A stretch of DNA of 43,751 nucleotides from Candidatus Gastranaerophilales bacterium (GCA_028280605.1 JANQLL010000111.1:1-43751), one strand, 5' to 3'. Positions 19,281-27,875 are shown, numbered from the stretch's first letter. Numbers and translations are program-made. The notes: a model not told the origin generated them from the sequence alone.

Positions 19281-19909
19281 AAAAGAACTCCTTTCTTAAT
19301 GCCGAACATCCATTTTTTGGACTTAATTATGGACTTTTAATTATTTTATTAATTTGTGAATTTGTAAAAATAGCACTTAAGGACTATAACATTACTGTCA
19401 TAGTCAGAAATTACATATCACCAATTTTTCAACTTTCGTTTCCGAAAAGTTAAATCAAAATATCTCATACCTGTAAACCTTAATCCTTGGTTACGTTAGT
19501 GCTCCTGTAATTTCAGTTCTATCCTTAAACTTACTTCCAGTACTATTTCCTTTCCTTCTTTTTCAACTTCTGTTTATTTCATATTTGTGAAACTAGCTAT
19601 TTGGATAATTCCTTTTTTTTAAATGATTCCTTTCCTTTCTATTTATTATTTTACTTATTTTATTCAACCTTAGAATTTAATAATGTCTTGACCTAATAGA
19701 TTGCCCCTCAAGGATATATTTTTGATATACTAACACATTATTTTTTTCATATTAACAAACATCTATACATTGGTCAATCCTACCTGAATCATACTTAAAT
19801 ATGAGAAATACTTTAAAGTTATTGATATTATTGGCTATAAAAATTTCAAAATTCATTCGTAAAGTTTTTATGAGTCTAATGTATATATTAATTAATATTT
19901 ATTTACATA
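19281..19909 (-). promoter_or_regulatory. Long leader/promoter region of the giant gene
   Basis: About 630 bases upstream of the giant gene on its strand. Near the gene is a strong ribosome site (AAGGAG). Further up, the - strand is unusually purine-rich, with two similar blocks containing GAAAGGAAAGGAA and GAAGGAAAGGAAA, and a small hairpin near 19431-19453 (AACTTT..CG/CGAAAAGTT). No convincing -35/-10 pair was found, so the start point is not assigned. Confidence 0.4.
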
Positions 19910-21499
19910 TTAGCAAGAAGCTATATATATACTTAATTCCTCGGTAACCCTATTTAAAACTTCCTCCCAATTGTTTAATTCTTTTTGCCAAAATAACTTT
20001 AAACTATCGTACCAGCCGGTTTTTTCATCGCCTGCTATCCAGCGCCAGTCAGCCTCATAGGCTAATAATAACCATGCAGGCTTGCCCATAGCACCGGCTA
20101 CGTGTATAAATGCAGAGTCTACGCCTATAACTAAATCCAGATTTTCTATGGCAGCCGCTGCATCAGAAAAGTCATTAAAATCCTCTCCAATGGATATTAT
20201 TTGATCTTTTTTTTCTGAACTTTCAAGCTGCTCAACACCATAACCTTTTTGAATAGAGTAAACTTGAACATTAGGTATATCTACAAATCTTTCAAGATAG
20301 CTTAGCGGCATTGAACGCTTTTTATCTGACTTGTTATCAGTACTGCCTTGCCAGAATATACCTACTTTAAATTTATCATTATTAAAGTATTTATTTTTAT
20401 ATTCCTCTATTCTCTGAGGATCTGCATTTATAAAGCCCTCAGCAAAAGGAATATTATCAGGCCTTATCTTTAAAAAGTAAGGTATGCTTAGCAATAATGT
20501 ATAAATATCAAAGTCTACGCTTTCATCAGGAACGGTCTTATCGATAAATGTTGCATTTAAATCGTTTGCTCCAAGCAGCTCCTTAAGTTCTGTCTGACAT
20601 TTAAAGATAACCTGCGCCCCCATGCCATTAAGAATCGGCAAAAACCTTGCAAACTGAATGGAGTCGCCAAAACCTTGTTCTCTATATATTAAAAGCTTCT
20701 TGCCCTCTAAAGAAGACCCGTCCCACTTTGTCGCTTTGCAGCTTACTTCCGGGCCTGGTTCAGGGTTGGTATAGTATCTTTTTTCGTAGAAGTCCCAACC
20801 GTCTTCATAGTTTCCCTTGCACATATAGGCTATACCAAGGTTTAAAAATACATCTTTATAAGACGGATTTATTTCCAGCGCTTTTCTGTATGAATCTATT
20901 GCGTCATCAAGCCTGTTCAATTGCTTGTAGGCAACCCCTCTGTTGTAGTATGCTTCTGCGTAATTAGGCTTTAGCTCTATTGCTTTAGCATAAGAGGCCA
21001 AAGATTCATCAGGCATATCTGCCCTCATGTAGGTAACACCCAAGTTATTATATGACTGTGCCGAGCTTTTAGATATTTTAATGGCCTTTTTAGCATATTG
21101 TATAGCTTCATCATAACGCTCAAGCCTTGTTAAAGCAACGCTTATATTGTTATATGAATGTGGATAGGCAGGATCTATATCAAGACATTTCTTAAAACAG
21201 CCATAAGCTTCTTCGTATTTATCTGCTTCAAAATAAGTTCTGCCTAAATCTGTGTAGCTATCCAATAGTTTATTTTGCTTTAGATGAGTAGCTTTTCTAA
21301 AAAGCTCTATTGCTATATCTCGTTTTTCAACCTTATTTGCAATTTGAGCCAGCTGTGCCAAGGCTTCTGCGTGGTTTGGATTTTCTTTTAGGATTTCTTT
21401 GTTTAACTTTTCAGCTTCTTTTAAATTCTCGTTGCGATATGCTATTTGCGCCTGCTTTAATTTTTCCTCAATAGATATTATTTGTTCAACTTCAGCCAT
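19910..21499 (-). CDS. TPR protein with GT9-like glycosyltransferase domain
   Basis: A 529-aa protein: about six tetratricopeptide repeats (residues 12-240, e.g. AEAYYNRGVAYKQLNRLDDA) followed by a glycosyltransferase domain of the heptosyltransferase/GT9-like type (about 260-529). Visible signatures are REQGFGDSIQFARFLP (273-288), VGIFWQGS (379-386) and LDLVIGVDSAFIHVAGAMGKP (454-473). TPR-GT proteins of this kind are predicted to modify proteins or cell-surface glycans; the donor cannot be read here. No signal peptide, so it acts in the cytoplasm. It lies upstream of the giant RTX gene on the same strand and diverges from a larger paralogue. The ATG is preceded by AAGGGCGG. Confidence 0.88.
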   Translation of the reverse strand: MAEVEQIISIEEKLKQAQIAYRNENLKEAEKLNKEILKENPNHAEALAQLAQIANKVEKRDIAIELFRKATHLKQNKLLDSYTDLGRTYFEADKYEEAYGCFKKCLDIDPAYPHSYNNISVALTRLERYDEAIQYAKKAIKISKSSAQSYNNLGVTYMRADMPDESLASYAKAIELKPNYAEAYYNRGVAYKQLNRLDDAIDSYRKALEINPSYKDVFLNLGIAYMCKGNYEDGWDFYEKRYYTNPEPGPEVSCKATKWDGSSLEGKKLLIYREQGFGDSIQFARFLPILNGMGAQVIFKCQTELKELLGANDLNATFIDKTVPDESVDFDIYTLLLSIPYFLKIRPDNIPFAEGFINADPQRIEEYKNKYFNNDKFKVGIFWQGSTDNKSDKKRSMPLSYLERFVDIPNVQVYSIQKGYGVEQLESSEKKDQIISIGEDFNDFSDAAAAIENLDLVIGVDSAFIHVAGAMGKPAWLLLAYEADWRWIAGDEKTGWYDSLKLFWQKELNNWEEVLNRVTEELSIYIASC

Positions 21500-21673
21500 A
21501 TATCCGCCCTTATTACCTCAAATACTTTAAAATACTCAAAATAAATTATTGTGTTTTGACCCAAAAAAAGAATACTATATATATTAAACCTAACAAATAT
21601 ACCTATTAAGATAAATAATGTATTCTCATTATTTTTGGGAGCGAAAAATAGTACAAATCAATTAGAGGTTCTC

Positions 21674-24163
21674 ATGGCAAATATATTAGACATAAAAAAC
21701 ATATTATCAAAGTTTTTAAAAGGATATGGCTTGTTTATAGGGCAAGAAATATCAAGTGAGTTCAGTGATTGTGTTTTTGCACAGTACGCAGGGGGGGGGG
21801 ATTTGCAAGATTATAACTTAATTTTGAAAGACAATAGCTTAAAACTCTTTAATAATTTTGTATTTGATTTTATTTGTATATCGCATTTGCCTGATAACCT
21901 TATTAAAGATGATTTTATTGAAATTTTTAGAGTCTTAAAAATAGGTGGTAGTCTAATAATATGCGCAAAAAATGACAATATTGATGCGATTTTACAAAAA
22001 TATAATGTTCAAAATTTTGTAGAGTTATTTAATGATTTAAAAGGGCTGGAAATTTATAATAATGATGACTTTCAAATTGATAAGCATACTGTATTTATCG
22101 CTAAAAAATTCGCTGATGTTGGGCTAAAGCAACTTAAAATAAAAAATGAAGAGCTGACAGAACAAGCACAAGAAAAACTAAATAACGCTTACGAACAGAT
22201 TAAACAAAATAAAAACGTTAATGAATCAATCAGCGCTATTGAAGAAGTCCATCAGAGATCTCCTGATAATAACGATATTATTACTAATTTAGCTTATATC
22301 TACTATCAGCTGAAAAATTATAAAAAATCTTCTGAATACTTTGAGAAATCTTACAATTTAGTACCCTCTTATGAGACATTGAATAATCTTGGCCTGTCGT
22401 ACAGGCTATTAAATAATTATGACAAGGCTATAAAGCTTTATCAACAGTCGATACTCCATAATCCTAAGTATGGAAGTGCTCATTTAAATCTGGGTATTGC
22501 ATATTATAATGTGGATCAGCCATATAAAGCAATTGAAAGTTATTTAACTGCTATTAAGTGTATGCCTGATAGTGTAGATGCATACTATAATCTTGGGAAT
22601 GCATACAAGAGACTACACAAAAATGATTTAGCCGCTGAGGCCTACCAAAAGGCGACTGAGCTTAACCCCAATTTTGGGTCAGCATTTTCTAATTTAGGTG
22701 TGACGTATGTAGAGTCAAAGAATACCGGGTTGGCTATTGAATGCTTTGAGAAAGCTCTGGAACTTAATCCTAATGATGAGGCTACTTTATACAACTATGG
22801 AACCCTTTGCAAGGATGCTAAAAATTATATCAAGGCAGCTCAGTTATTAGAAAGATTATTGCAACTTAATCCTAATGCGCATAAAGTATATGCATTGCTT
22901 GGCAGTGTGTATTCAACACAAAATGATTACCCTAATGCCATCAAGTATCTAAGCAAAGCTCAAGAGTATGACAAGGGCTCTTATGATTTATTTAATAACC
23001 TTGGTATAATTTATCTTGATATGAGAGAGATTGACAAGGCTGTTGAAAACTTTAAAAAAGTAATTGAGATAAAGCCGGATCTAAAACAGGCTTATAACAA
23101 CATAGGCGTATCTTACAGATGGAATAATAATATTGAGGATTCTATAACATACTTTGAAAAAGCACTTAAGGTTGATCCTAACTATATTGAAGCCAGATAT
23201 AACATGTGTTATTCCTATCTACTAGGCGGCTATTTACAAAAAGGATTTGAAAACTACGAACAACGACTAAAGATTAAAGAAAAAAATCAACGCTTGCTTA
23301 AAACAGACAAACCTTTATGGCAAGGAGAATGTCTTAAAGGCAAGATAATATTTGCTCATTTTGAGCAGGGCTTGGGTGATTCTATTCAGTTTAGCAGATA
23401 TTTGCCACAGATTTATGGCAGAGGAGCTTCAAAAGTTCTTTTTAAACCGCATAAAGGACTTGATAAGCTTATGAAAATGAGTTTATTGCCTGAGCTTGGT
23501 ATTGAAATAGTTGATTACTCTACACCTTTAGACAAACTTGAGTTTGACATATATACTTACCATATGAGTACTTTAAAACATTGCAATGCTAATTATGACA
23601 ACACTCCTTATAAAGATAAGTTCTATAATGCTAATCCTGAAACTGTTGAATACTTTAAAAATAAATACTTTAACAATGATAAATTCAAGCTTGGTATATT
23701 CTGGCAGGGTAGCAAGGCTAACAAAAATGATGCACATCGTTCAATACCATTAAATAAACTACTTAGATTTGCTGATATAACTAATGCACAATTGTATTCA
23801 CTACAAAAAGGCGATGGAACTGAACAACTGGATAAACTGGACAGAGATGTAAATATTATTAGACTTGGCGATGAGTTTAATAATTTTTCTGATACAGCTG
23901 CTGCCATTATGAATTGCGATTTAGTTATCGGAATAGATTCGGCGATAATACACCTTACTGCAGGTTTAGGGAAGCCTGCTTGTGTAATGTTATGTTATGC
24001 TGCTGACTGGAGATGGCAAAAAGATATTGAACATAGCATTTGGTATGATAATGTTAAAGTGTTCAGGCAAAAACAAAGAGGCAACTGGGATGAGTGCATA
24101 AATAACATTCTAAATTTCCTTAAGCCTGCAACCGGTTTAAGCTGTACGCAGCAATGTAAATAA
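21674..24163 (+). CDS. Methyltransferase-like + TPR + GT9-like protein, poly-G tract
   Basis: An 829-aa three-part protein. Residues about 1-140 resemble a class I SAM methyltransferase fold (FIEIFRVLKIGGSLIIC matches the post-core RVLKPGG strand), but the Gly-rich SAM loop is poorly kept (GYGLFIGQE). About ten TPRs follow (roughly 140-545), then a GT9-like domain with FEQGLGDSIQFSRYLP, LGIFWQGS and CDLVIGIDSAIIHLTAGLGKP, paralogous to the neighbouring 529-aa protein. The start chosen is ATG 21674, with AGAGG five bases upstream; an upstream in-frame TTG has no such site. A run of ten G at 21791-21800 encodes AGGGD near residue 40. Gain or loss of one G would truncate the protein, the hallmark of phase variation. 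Divergent from the RTX-linked TPR-GT gene. Confidence 0.87.
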   Translation: MANILDIKNILSKFLKGYGLFIGQEISSEFSDCVFAQYAGGGDLQDYNLILKDNSLKLFNNFVFDFICISHLPDNLIKDDFIEIFRVLKIGGSLIICAKNDNIDAILQKYNVQNFVELFNDLKGLEIYNNDDFQIDKHTVFIAKKFADVGLKQLKIKNEELTEQAQEKLNNAYEQIKQNKNVNESISAIEEVHQRSPDNNDIITNLAYIYYQLKNYKKSSEYFEKSYNLVPSYETLNNLGLSYRLLNNYDKAIKLYQQSILHNPKYGSAHLNLGIAYYNVDQPYKAIESYLTAIKCMPDSVDAYYNLGNAYKRLHKNDLAAEAYQKATELNPNFGSAFSNLGVTYVESKNTGLAIECFEKALELNPNDEATLYNYGTLCKDAKNYIKAAQLLERLLQLNPNAHKVYALLGSVYSTQNDYPNAIKYLSKAQEYDKGSYDLFNNLGIIYLDMREIDKAVENFKKVIEIKPDLKQAYNNIGVSYRWNNNIEDSITYFEKALKVDPNYIEARYNMCYSYLLGGYLQKGFENYEQRLKIKEKNQRLLKTDKPLWQGECLKGKIIFAHFEQGLGDSIQFSRYLPQIYGRGASKVLFKPHKGLDKLMKMSLLPELGIEIVDYSTPLDKLEFDIYTYHMSTLKHCNANYDNTPYKDKFYNANPETVEYFKNKYFNNDKFKLGIFWQGSKANKNDAHRSIPLNKLLRFADITNAQLYSLQKGDGTEQLDKLDRDVNIIRLGDEFNNFSDTAAAIMNCDLVIGIDSAIIHLTAGLGKPACVMLCYAADWRWQKDIEHSIWYDNVKVFRQKQRGNWDECINNILNFLKPATGLSCTQQCK
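21791..21800 (+). repeat. Homopolymeric G10 tract
   Basis: Ten consecutive G within the coding sequence of an AT-rich gene, about 117 bases after the start codon. In the reference length the frame is open (ON). This is the only long G or C run I saw in the window. Confidence 0.9.
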
Positions 24164-24299
24164 ATATAGACATCCAATATTTTTTGGTATATTATTGTTG
24201 CCAGTGACTTATGATTGTGATAAGAATAGTTATATCAACTCTATAAAGAGAATTGATGACTAGTGCAAATTATTCATCTAAAAAGGAGAAAGTTAACTC

Positions 24300-24632
24300 A
24301 TGGTAAAAATTCGTTTAAAACGTTTAGGCGATAAAAAAAATCCTATTTATAGAATTATAGTAATCAATAGTGCTGCAAAAAGAGAAGGTAGACCTATTGA
24401 GCAAATCGGTTTTTATAACCCAAAAACTAAAGATTTAAGATTAAACAAAGAAAAAGCTGCTGACTGGGTTAAAAAAGGTGCGCAACCAACTGATACAGTT
24501 AAGTATTTAATTGATAATTCTGATGAAAACGGCAACTTGATCAAAAAAGAAAAAGAAGGACAACAAAAATTATCTAAAAAAGCAAGAGCTAAAGCAGAAG
24601 CCGAAAAACAAAGTGAAGAAAGTGCTGCATAG
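24300..24632 (+). CDS. rpsP: Small ribosomal subunit protein bS16
   Basis: A 110-aa bS16. The N-terminus MVKIRLKRLGDKKNPIYRI is diagnostic, followed by DSAAKREGR-type INSAAKREGRPIEQIGFYNP and the WVKKGAQPTDTVKYLI motif. The C-terminal extension of about 30 residues is Lys/Glu/Ala-rich. AAAGGAG precedes the ATG. It is followed directly by a strong terminator, so it is transcribed alone rather than with rimM/trmD as in many bacteria. Its leader contains a small CTCT/AGAG hairpin that might serve autoregulation (speculative). Confidence 0.97.
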   Translation: MVKIRLKRLGDKKNPIYRIIVINSAAKREGRPIEQIGFYNPKTKDLRLNKEKAADWVKKGAQPTDTVKYLIDNSDENGNLIKKEKEGQQKLSKKARAKAEAEKQSEESAA

Positions 24633-24664
24633 ATAAGCAAATTATAAATATTATAGAATAAAAA

Positions 24665-24703
24665 TAAGAGGTATTCTTTACAAAGAAAGCCTCTTACTTT
24701 TTT
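24665..24703 (+). terminator. Intrinsic terminator of rpsP
   Basis: Arms TAAGAGGTATTCTTT (24665-24679) and AAAGAAAGCCTCTTA (24682-24696) pair over 15 positions with one wobble and one mismatch, followed by T6. Confidence 0.9.
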
Positions 24704-24758
24704 AACAAAAAAGTCCCACTGCCAAGGGTGGGGAGGGAATAGGTTAAATTAAAATTCA

Positions 24759-24830
24759 GATGAAATTAAATATTTTAGTTACGAAACATGGGAAGATGAG
24801 TTTGTAACTCCAGAGCAGGAAGAACAAAGA
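24759..24830 (+). pseudogene. Fragment of a second copy of the 541-aa gene
   Basis: 24 in-frame codons match residues 368-391 of the protein at 5347-6972 with one difference (Ala to Phe after ETWEDE), e.g. YFSYETWEDE and TPEQEEQR. DNA identity is high but several third positions differ (e.g. CCA for CCC, GAG for GAA), so it is a diverged copy. There is no start or end; homology stops abruptly at both sides, and the right side joins a repeat A element, as if most of a gene-plus-repeat unit had been deleted. Confidence 0.85.
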
Positions 24831-24833
24831 TGC

Positions 24834-24897
24834 ACTGTACAGCTAAAGTTAACCAATGACTCAAGATAAGCACTAAAAGGTGCTGACTAGCAATCCA
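24834..24897 (-). repeat. Repeat family A, copy 4 (diverged)
   Basis: Contains TGTACAGCT, CAATGACTCAAGATAA and a hairpin TGCT-GACT-AGCA (24881-24892) with outer GG/CC pairs across a two-base bulge. The loop and the GACTCAA tail match the other copies, whereas the stem is different yet still paired. Confidence 0.75.
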
Positions 24898-24903
24898 CCC
24901 AAT

Positions 24904-24928
24904 AAAAAAAGCCGCTTTATTGGCGGCT
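24904..24928 (-). terminator. Orphan hairpin with T run on - strand
   Basis: Stem AGCCGC (24910-24915) with GCGGCT (24923-24928); on the - strand it is followed by seven T. No - strand gene lies upstream of it (leuS is +), so it either ends a small antisense RNA or is a relic. Confidence 0.5.
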
Positions 24929-25110
24929 ACCAGACTTGGGGAAGAGATTGGGGTATATTGGCTATATTATTATAATCGGCAAGTTAATATAAAACTTTAG
25001 GATTTTTTTTGAAATTTTTTCTTTTTCTTAATTTTTCTTAAAAATATTTTTTCTTTTATTTTCGATATATAATTTTTCTAGGTGAAAATTTTTCTAATAA
25101 AGGAGTTATC

Positions 25111-27591
25111 GTGATTAAAGAACAGTATAATCCACAGGAAATAGAAAGAAAATGGCAAAAATTCTGGGATGATAATAATATATATAAAACACCGTCTGAA
25201 TCAGACAAGCCAAAGTATTATGCACTTTCGATGTTTCCGTATCCATCAGGCAGATTACATATGGGACACGTAAGAAACTATACAATTACCGACGTAATCG
25301 CACGCTTAAGGCGAATGAAAGGATATAATGTTCTGCATCCTATGGGTTGGGACAGTTTTGGACTTCCTGCGGAAAATGCTGCAATTCAGTCTAATGCAAA
25401 TCCGGCAGATTGGACGATTTCTAATATAGACTACATGAGAGATCAACTTAAAACACTAGGTCTAAGCTACGACTGGGATAGAGATATAGCTACCTGCAAG
25501 CCGGATTATTATAAATGGACGCAATGGCTGTTCCTGGAATTATATAAAGCGGGCTTGGCTTATAAAAAAGAAGCAGCAGTAAACTGGTGCTCAGACTGTG
25601 CAACCGTACTTGCTAATGAACAGGTAGAAGAAGGTCAATGCTGGAGATGTAGCACTATAGTAGAAAAGAAAAACCTTTCACAATGGTTTCTAAAAATAAC
25701 TGACTATGCAGAATCCTTGTTGCAAGACCTTGATAAGCTCAAAGGCTGGTCGGAAAACGTTAAGTTAATGCAAAAGAACTGGATAGGTAAATCTCAAGGG
25801 ACAACTATAAAATTTAAGCTGGTAGAAAACCCGGATATAGAGATACCTGTGTTTACAACCAGACCTGATACTGTATTTGGTGTTACTTATCTTGTTGTAG
25901 CTCCTGAATATCCAATAATCAACCAGCTAGTAGCAGAAGAGAACAAAGACTACGTTCAAAAATATATAGACGCTGCAAAAATAAAAAGTGAAATCGAAAG
26001 AACATCCACAGAAAAAGATAAAACAGGTATACCACTTGGAACTCACGTAATAAATCCATTCAATGGTAAGAAAGTTCCACTATGGACTGGCGATTATGTA
26101 TTGGTTGAGTATGGTACAGGTGCTGTAATGGGTGTACCTGCACATGACACAAGAGACTTTGCTTTTGCTAAAAAATATAATCTGTCAATAGTTCAAGTAA
26201 TTAAAAAACAGCAGACTGGCGAAGAAGAACTAGCAGAAGCCTACGTTGACCCCGGTGTAATGATAAACTCCGGTGAATTTAATGATCTTGATAATGAAAC
26301 AGGTAAACAAAAAATCACTGAATGGGCTGAGCAAAACAACGCAGGCGGTAGAAAGGTTCAGTTTAGGTTAAGAGATTGGCTTATAAGCAGACAAAGATAT
26401 TGGGGTGCTCCAATTCCTATTATTTATTGTGATAATTGTGGCATTGTTCCTGATGAAAACTTACCAGTTCTCTTGCCTGAGGATGTTGACTTTAAAGTTC
26501 AGGGCAGATCACCGGTTTCAACTTCAGAAACCTTTGTAAATACTACTTGTCCTAAATGCAATAAGCCGGCTAAGCGTGAAACAGATACTATGGATACTTT
26601 TATTTGCAGTAGTTGGTATTATTTAAGATATATTGACCCTAAAAATGAAGATAAAATATTTGACTCAGACCTTGTAAATAAGTGGATGAGCGTTGATCAG
26701 TACGTAGGCGGCATAGAGCACGCTATTTTGCACCTCTTGTATTCAAGATTCTTTGTTAAGTTCTTAAAAGATAGAGGGCTTGTTAACTTTGATGAGCCGT
26801 TTGATAATCTTTTAACGCAAGGCATGGTTTTAAAAGATGGCTCTAAAATGAGTAAGTCTAAAGGTAACACCGTTGATCCTGATGATATATTCAAAAACTA
26901 CGGTGCAGATACTGCAAGATTATTTATCTTAAGTGACTCGCCTCCTCAGAGAGATCTTGAATGGTCAGATGAAGGTGTAGAGGGCTGTTATAAATTTTTA
27001 AACAGAGTGTGGCGTTTAGTTTATAATTCTCGGGAAAATATTATATTCGACTATCCTGAACTTGACGCTAATAAGCTAGCTTCCAAAAATAATGATCTTT
27101 TAAGAGAAACGCACAAGGCTATGAAAAAGGTTACAGCCGATATCAACAATGAATTCCAATTTAACACTGCTATAAGCAAGTATAGAGAATTTGTCAACTG
27201 TATTTACGACTATGTAGGTAAAACAAAGACTTACAATGATGAAGATAAAGCTGTTTTGAGCAATGCTATTATTACATTAATTAAATTAATGTCTCCGCTG
27301 GTTCCTCATATGACTGAAGAATTATGGAGCGAGCTGGGCGGTAGCGGATCAATTCATCTTATTGAATTGCCTGAACATGATGAGAGCCTTGCAGTATCAC
27401 AAAATTTGCCTATTGTTGTACAAATTAACGGCAAGGTTAGAGATAAACTAATGCTACCCTTTGGTTCATCCAATGACGACCTGGAAAACGCCGCTAAGGA
27501 TAGTGAAAAAATTCAGTCTCATATCCTAGGTAAGCAGGTTGTAAAAACAATCGTTGTTCCGAATAGACTTGTAAACATAGTTGTTAAATAA
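25111..27591 (+). CDS. leuS: Leucyl-tRNA synthetase
   Basis: Class I synthetase that charges tRNA-Leu in the cytoplasm. The 826-aa length is standard for bacterial LeuRS. The HIGH-type motif HMGH is at residues 50-53 in MFPYPSGRLHMGHVRNY, the editing (CP1) domain holds TRPDTVFGVTYLVVAPE and GTGAVMGVPAHDTRDF, and KMSKS is at 579-583 (GSKMSKSKGNTVDP). A zinc-type CxxC pair (CDNCG, CPKC) lies between. The start is GTG, supported by AAAGGAG nine bases upstream. No T-box leader was recognised. Downstream lies a repeat C tail and the ncRNA candidate. Confidence 0.98.
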   Translation: MIKEQYNPQEIERKWQKFWDDNNIYKTPSESDKPKYYALSMFPYPSGRLHMGHVRNYTITDVIARLRRMKGYNVLHPMGWDSFGLPAENAAIQSNANPADWTISNIDYMRDQLKTLGLSYDWDRDIATCKPDYYKWTQWLFLELYKAGLAYKKEAAVNWCSDCATVLANEQVEEGQCWRCSTIVEKKNLSQWFLKITDYAESLLQDLDKLKGWSENVKLMQKNWIGKSQGTTIKFKLVENPDIEIPVFTTRPDTVFGVTYLVVAPEYPIINQLVAEENKDYVQKYIDAAKIKSEIERTSTEKDKTGIPLGTHVINPFNGKKVPLWTGDYVLVEYGTGAVMGVPAHDTRDFAFAKKYNLSIVQVIKKQQTGEEELAEAYVDPGVMINSGEFNDLDNETGKQKITEWAEQNNAGGRKVQFRLRDWLISRQRYWGAPIPIIYCDNCGIVPDENLPVLLPEDVDFKVQGRSPVSTSETFVNTTCPKCNKPAKRETDTMDTFICSSWYYLRYIDPKNEDKIFDSDLVNKWMSVDQYVGGIEHAILHLLYSRFFVKFLKDRGLVNFDEPFDNLLTQGMVLKDGSKMSKSKGNTVDPDDIFKNYGADTARLFILSDSPPQRDLEWSDEGVEGCYKFLNRVWRLVYNSRENIIFDYPELDANKLASKNNDLLRETHKAMKKVTADINNEFQFNTAISKYREFVNCIYDYVGKTKTYNDEDKAVLSNAIITLIKLMSPLVPHMTEELWSELGGSGSIHLIELPEHDESLAVSQNLPIVVQINGKVRDKLMLPFGSSNDDLENAAKDSEKIQSHILGKQVVKTIVVPNRLVNIVVK

Positions 27592-27611
27592 ATAGACTAA
27601 CTCAAAAATAT

Positions 27612-27660
27612 TTTATTCTGAAAAGATTAATCTGAAATTCAATTGAGAACCAGTGATAGA
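27612..27660 (+). repeat. Repeat family C, half copy between leuS and the ncRNA
   Basis: Matches the right half of the family: ATTCTGAAAAGATTAATCTG, AAATTCAATTGAGAACCAGT. It contributes the presumed -35 of the ncRNA promoter. Confidence 0.65.
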
Positions 27661-27672
27661 AAATTGTACATT
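27643..27672 (+). promoter_or_regulatory. Promoter of the structured ncRNA
   Basis: -35 TTGAGA (27643-27648), 18-base spacer, -10 TACATT (27667-27672). The predicted start, about six bases downstream, coincides with the first base of the closing stem at 27678. The -35 lies in the conserved tail of repeat C copy 5. Confidence 0.6.
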
Positions 27673-27677
27673 AAAAA

Positions 27678-27875
27678 CTTAATAAAGAGATATTCTTCAA
27701 TCGCTAATTTTTTGAAGGGGGATCGAAAGAAGGATACGATGGAAATTTAAATAAGCATAAAGAGTTGCTTTTGTTATGCAACTGCAAATTCTTTTGCTTG
27801 AGCTAATTTCTAAGGATTGGAGGCTGTTAGCGATACGCCTCTGATCCTCTTTATTAAGTAGTATAATATATTTTT
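27678..27875 (+). ncRNA. Structured small RNA, 6S-like architecture
   Basis: A closing stem pairs CTTAATAAAGAG (27678-27689) with CTCTTTATTAAG (27847-27858), 12 perfect pairs. Inside, ATCGCTAA (27700-27707) pairs with TTAGCGAT (27827-27834). A large asymmetric bubble follows, then an apical arm made of GAAATT/AATTTC (27742-27747, 27805-27810), AAGCA/TGCTT, AAAGA/TCTTT and GTTGC/GCAAC with a nine-base loop. A -35/-10 pair ends right before the first stem, and a T7 run lies at about 27870-27876. Length (about 180 nt) and stem-bubble-arm layout recall 6S RNA, the RNA polymerase decoy, but I cannot confirm 6S sequence hallmarks. An attenuator or leader of gmd (start 27979) is the alternative. Confidence 0.6.

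Larger units (their letters stand above)
24704..25110. other. Gene-free stretch with scar and repeats
   Basis: Between rpsP and leuS. It holds a partial repeat B-like segment (24708-24737), a 72-base fragment of the 541-aa gene family (24759-24830), a repeat A copy (about 24834-24897) and a hairpin with a T run on the - strand (24904-24928). The last 100 bases are an AT-rich leader of leuS. It looks like a graveyard of mobile pieces. Confidence 0.65.

Noticed and set aside
23623..23907. - strand frame of 94 codons opposite the large TPR-GT gene
   Set aside because: Shadow of the conserved glycosyltransferase domain; Ser/Leu-rich with no start signal.
24708..24737. CCCAC/GTGGG hairpin as a second rpsP terminator
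   Set aside because: The strong terminator at 24665-24703 already precedes it and no T run follows; it is better seen as a partial repeat B relative.
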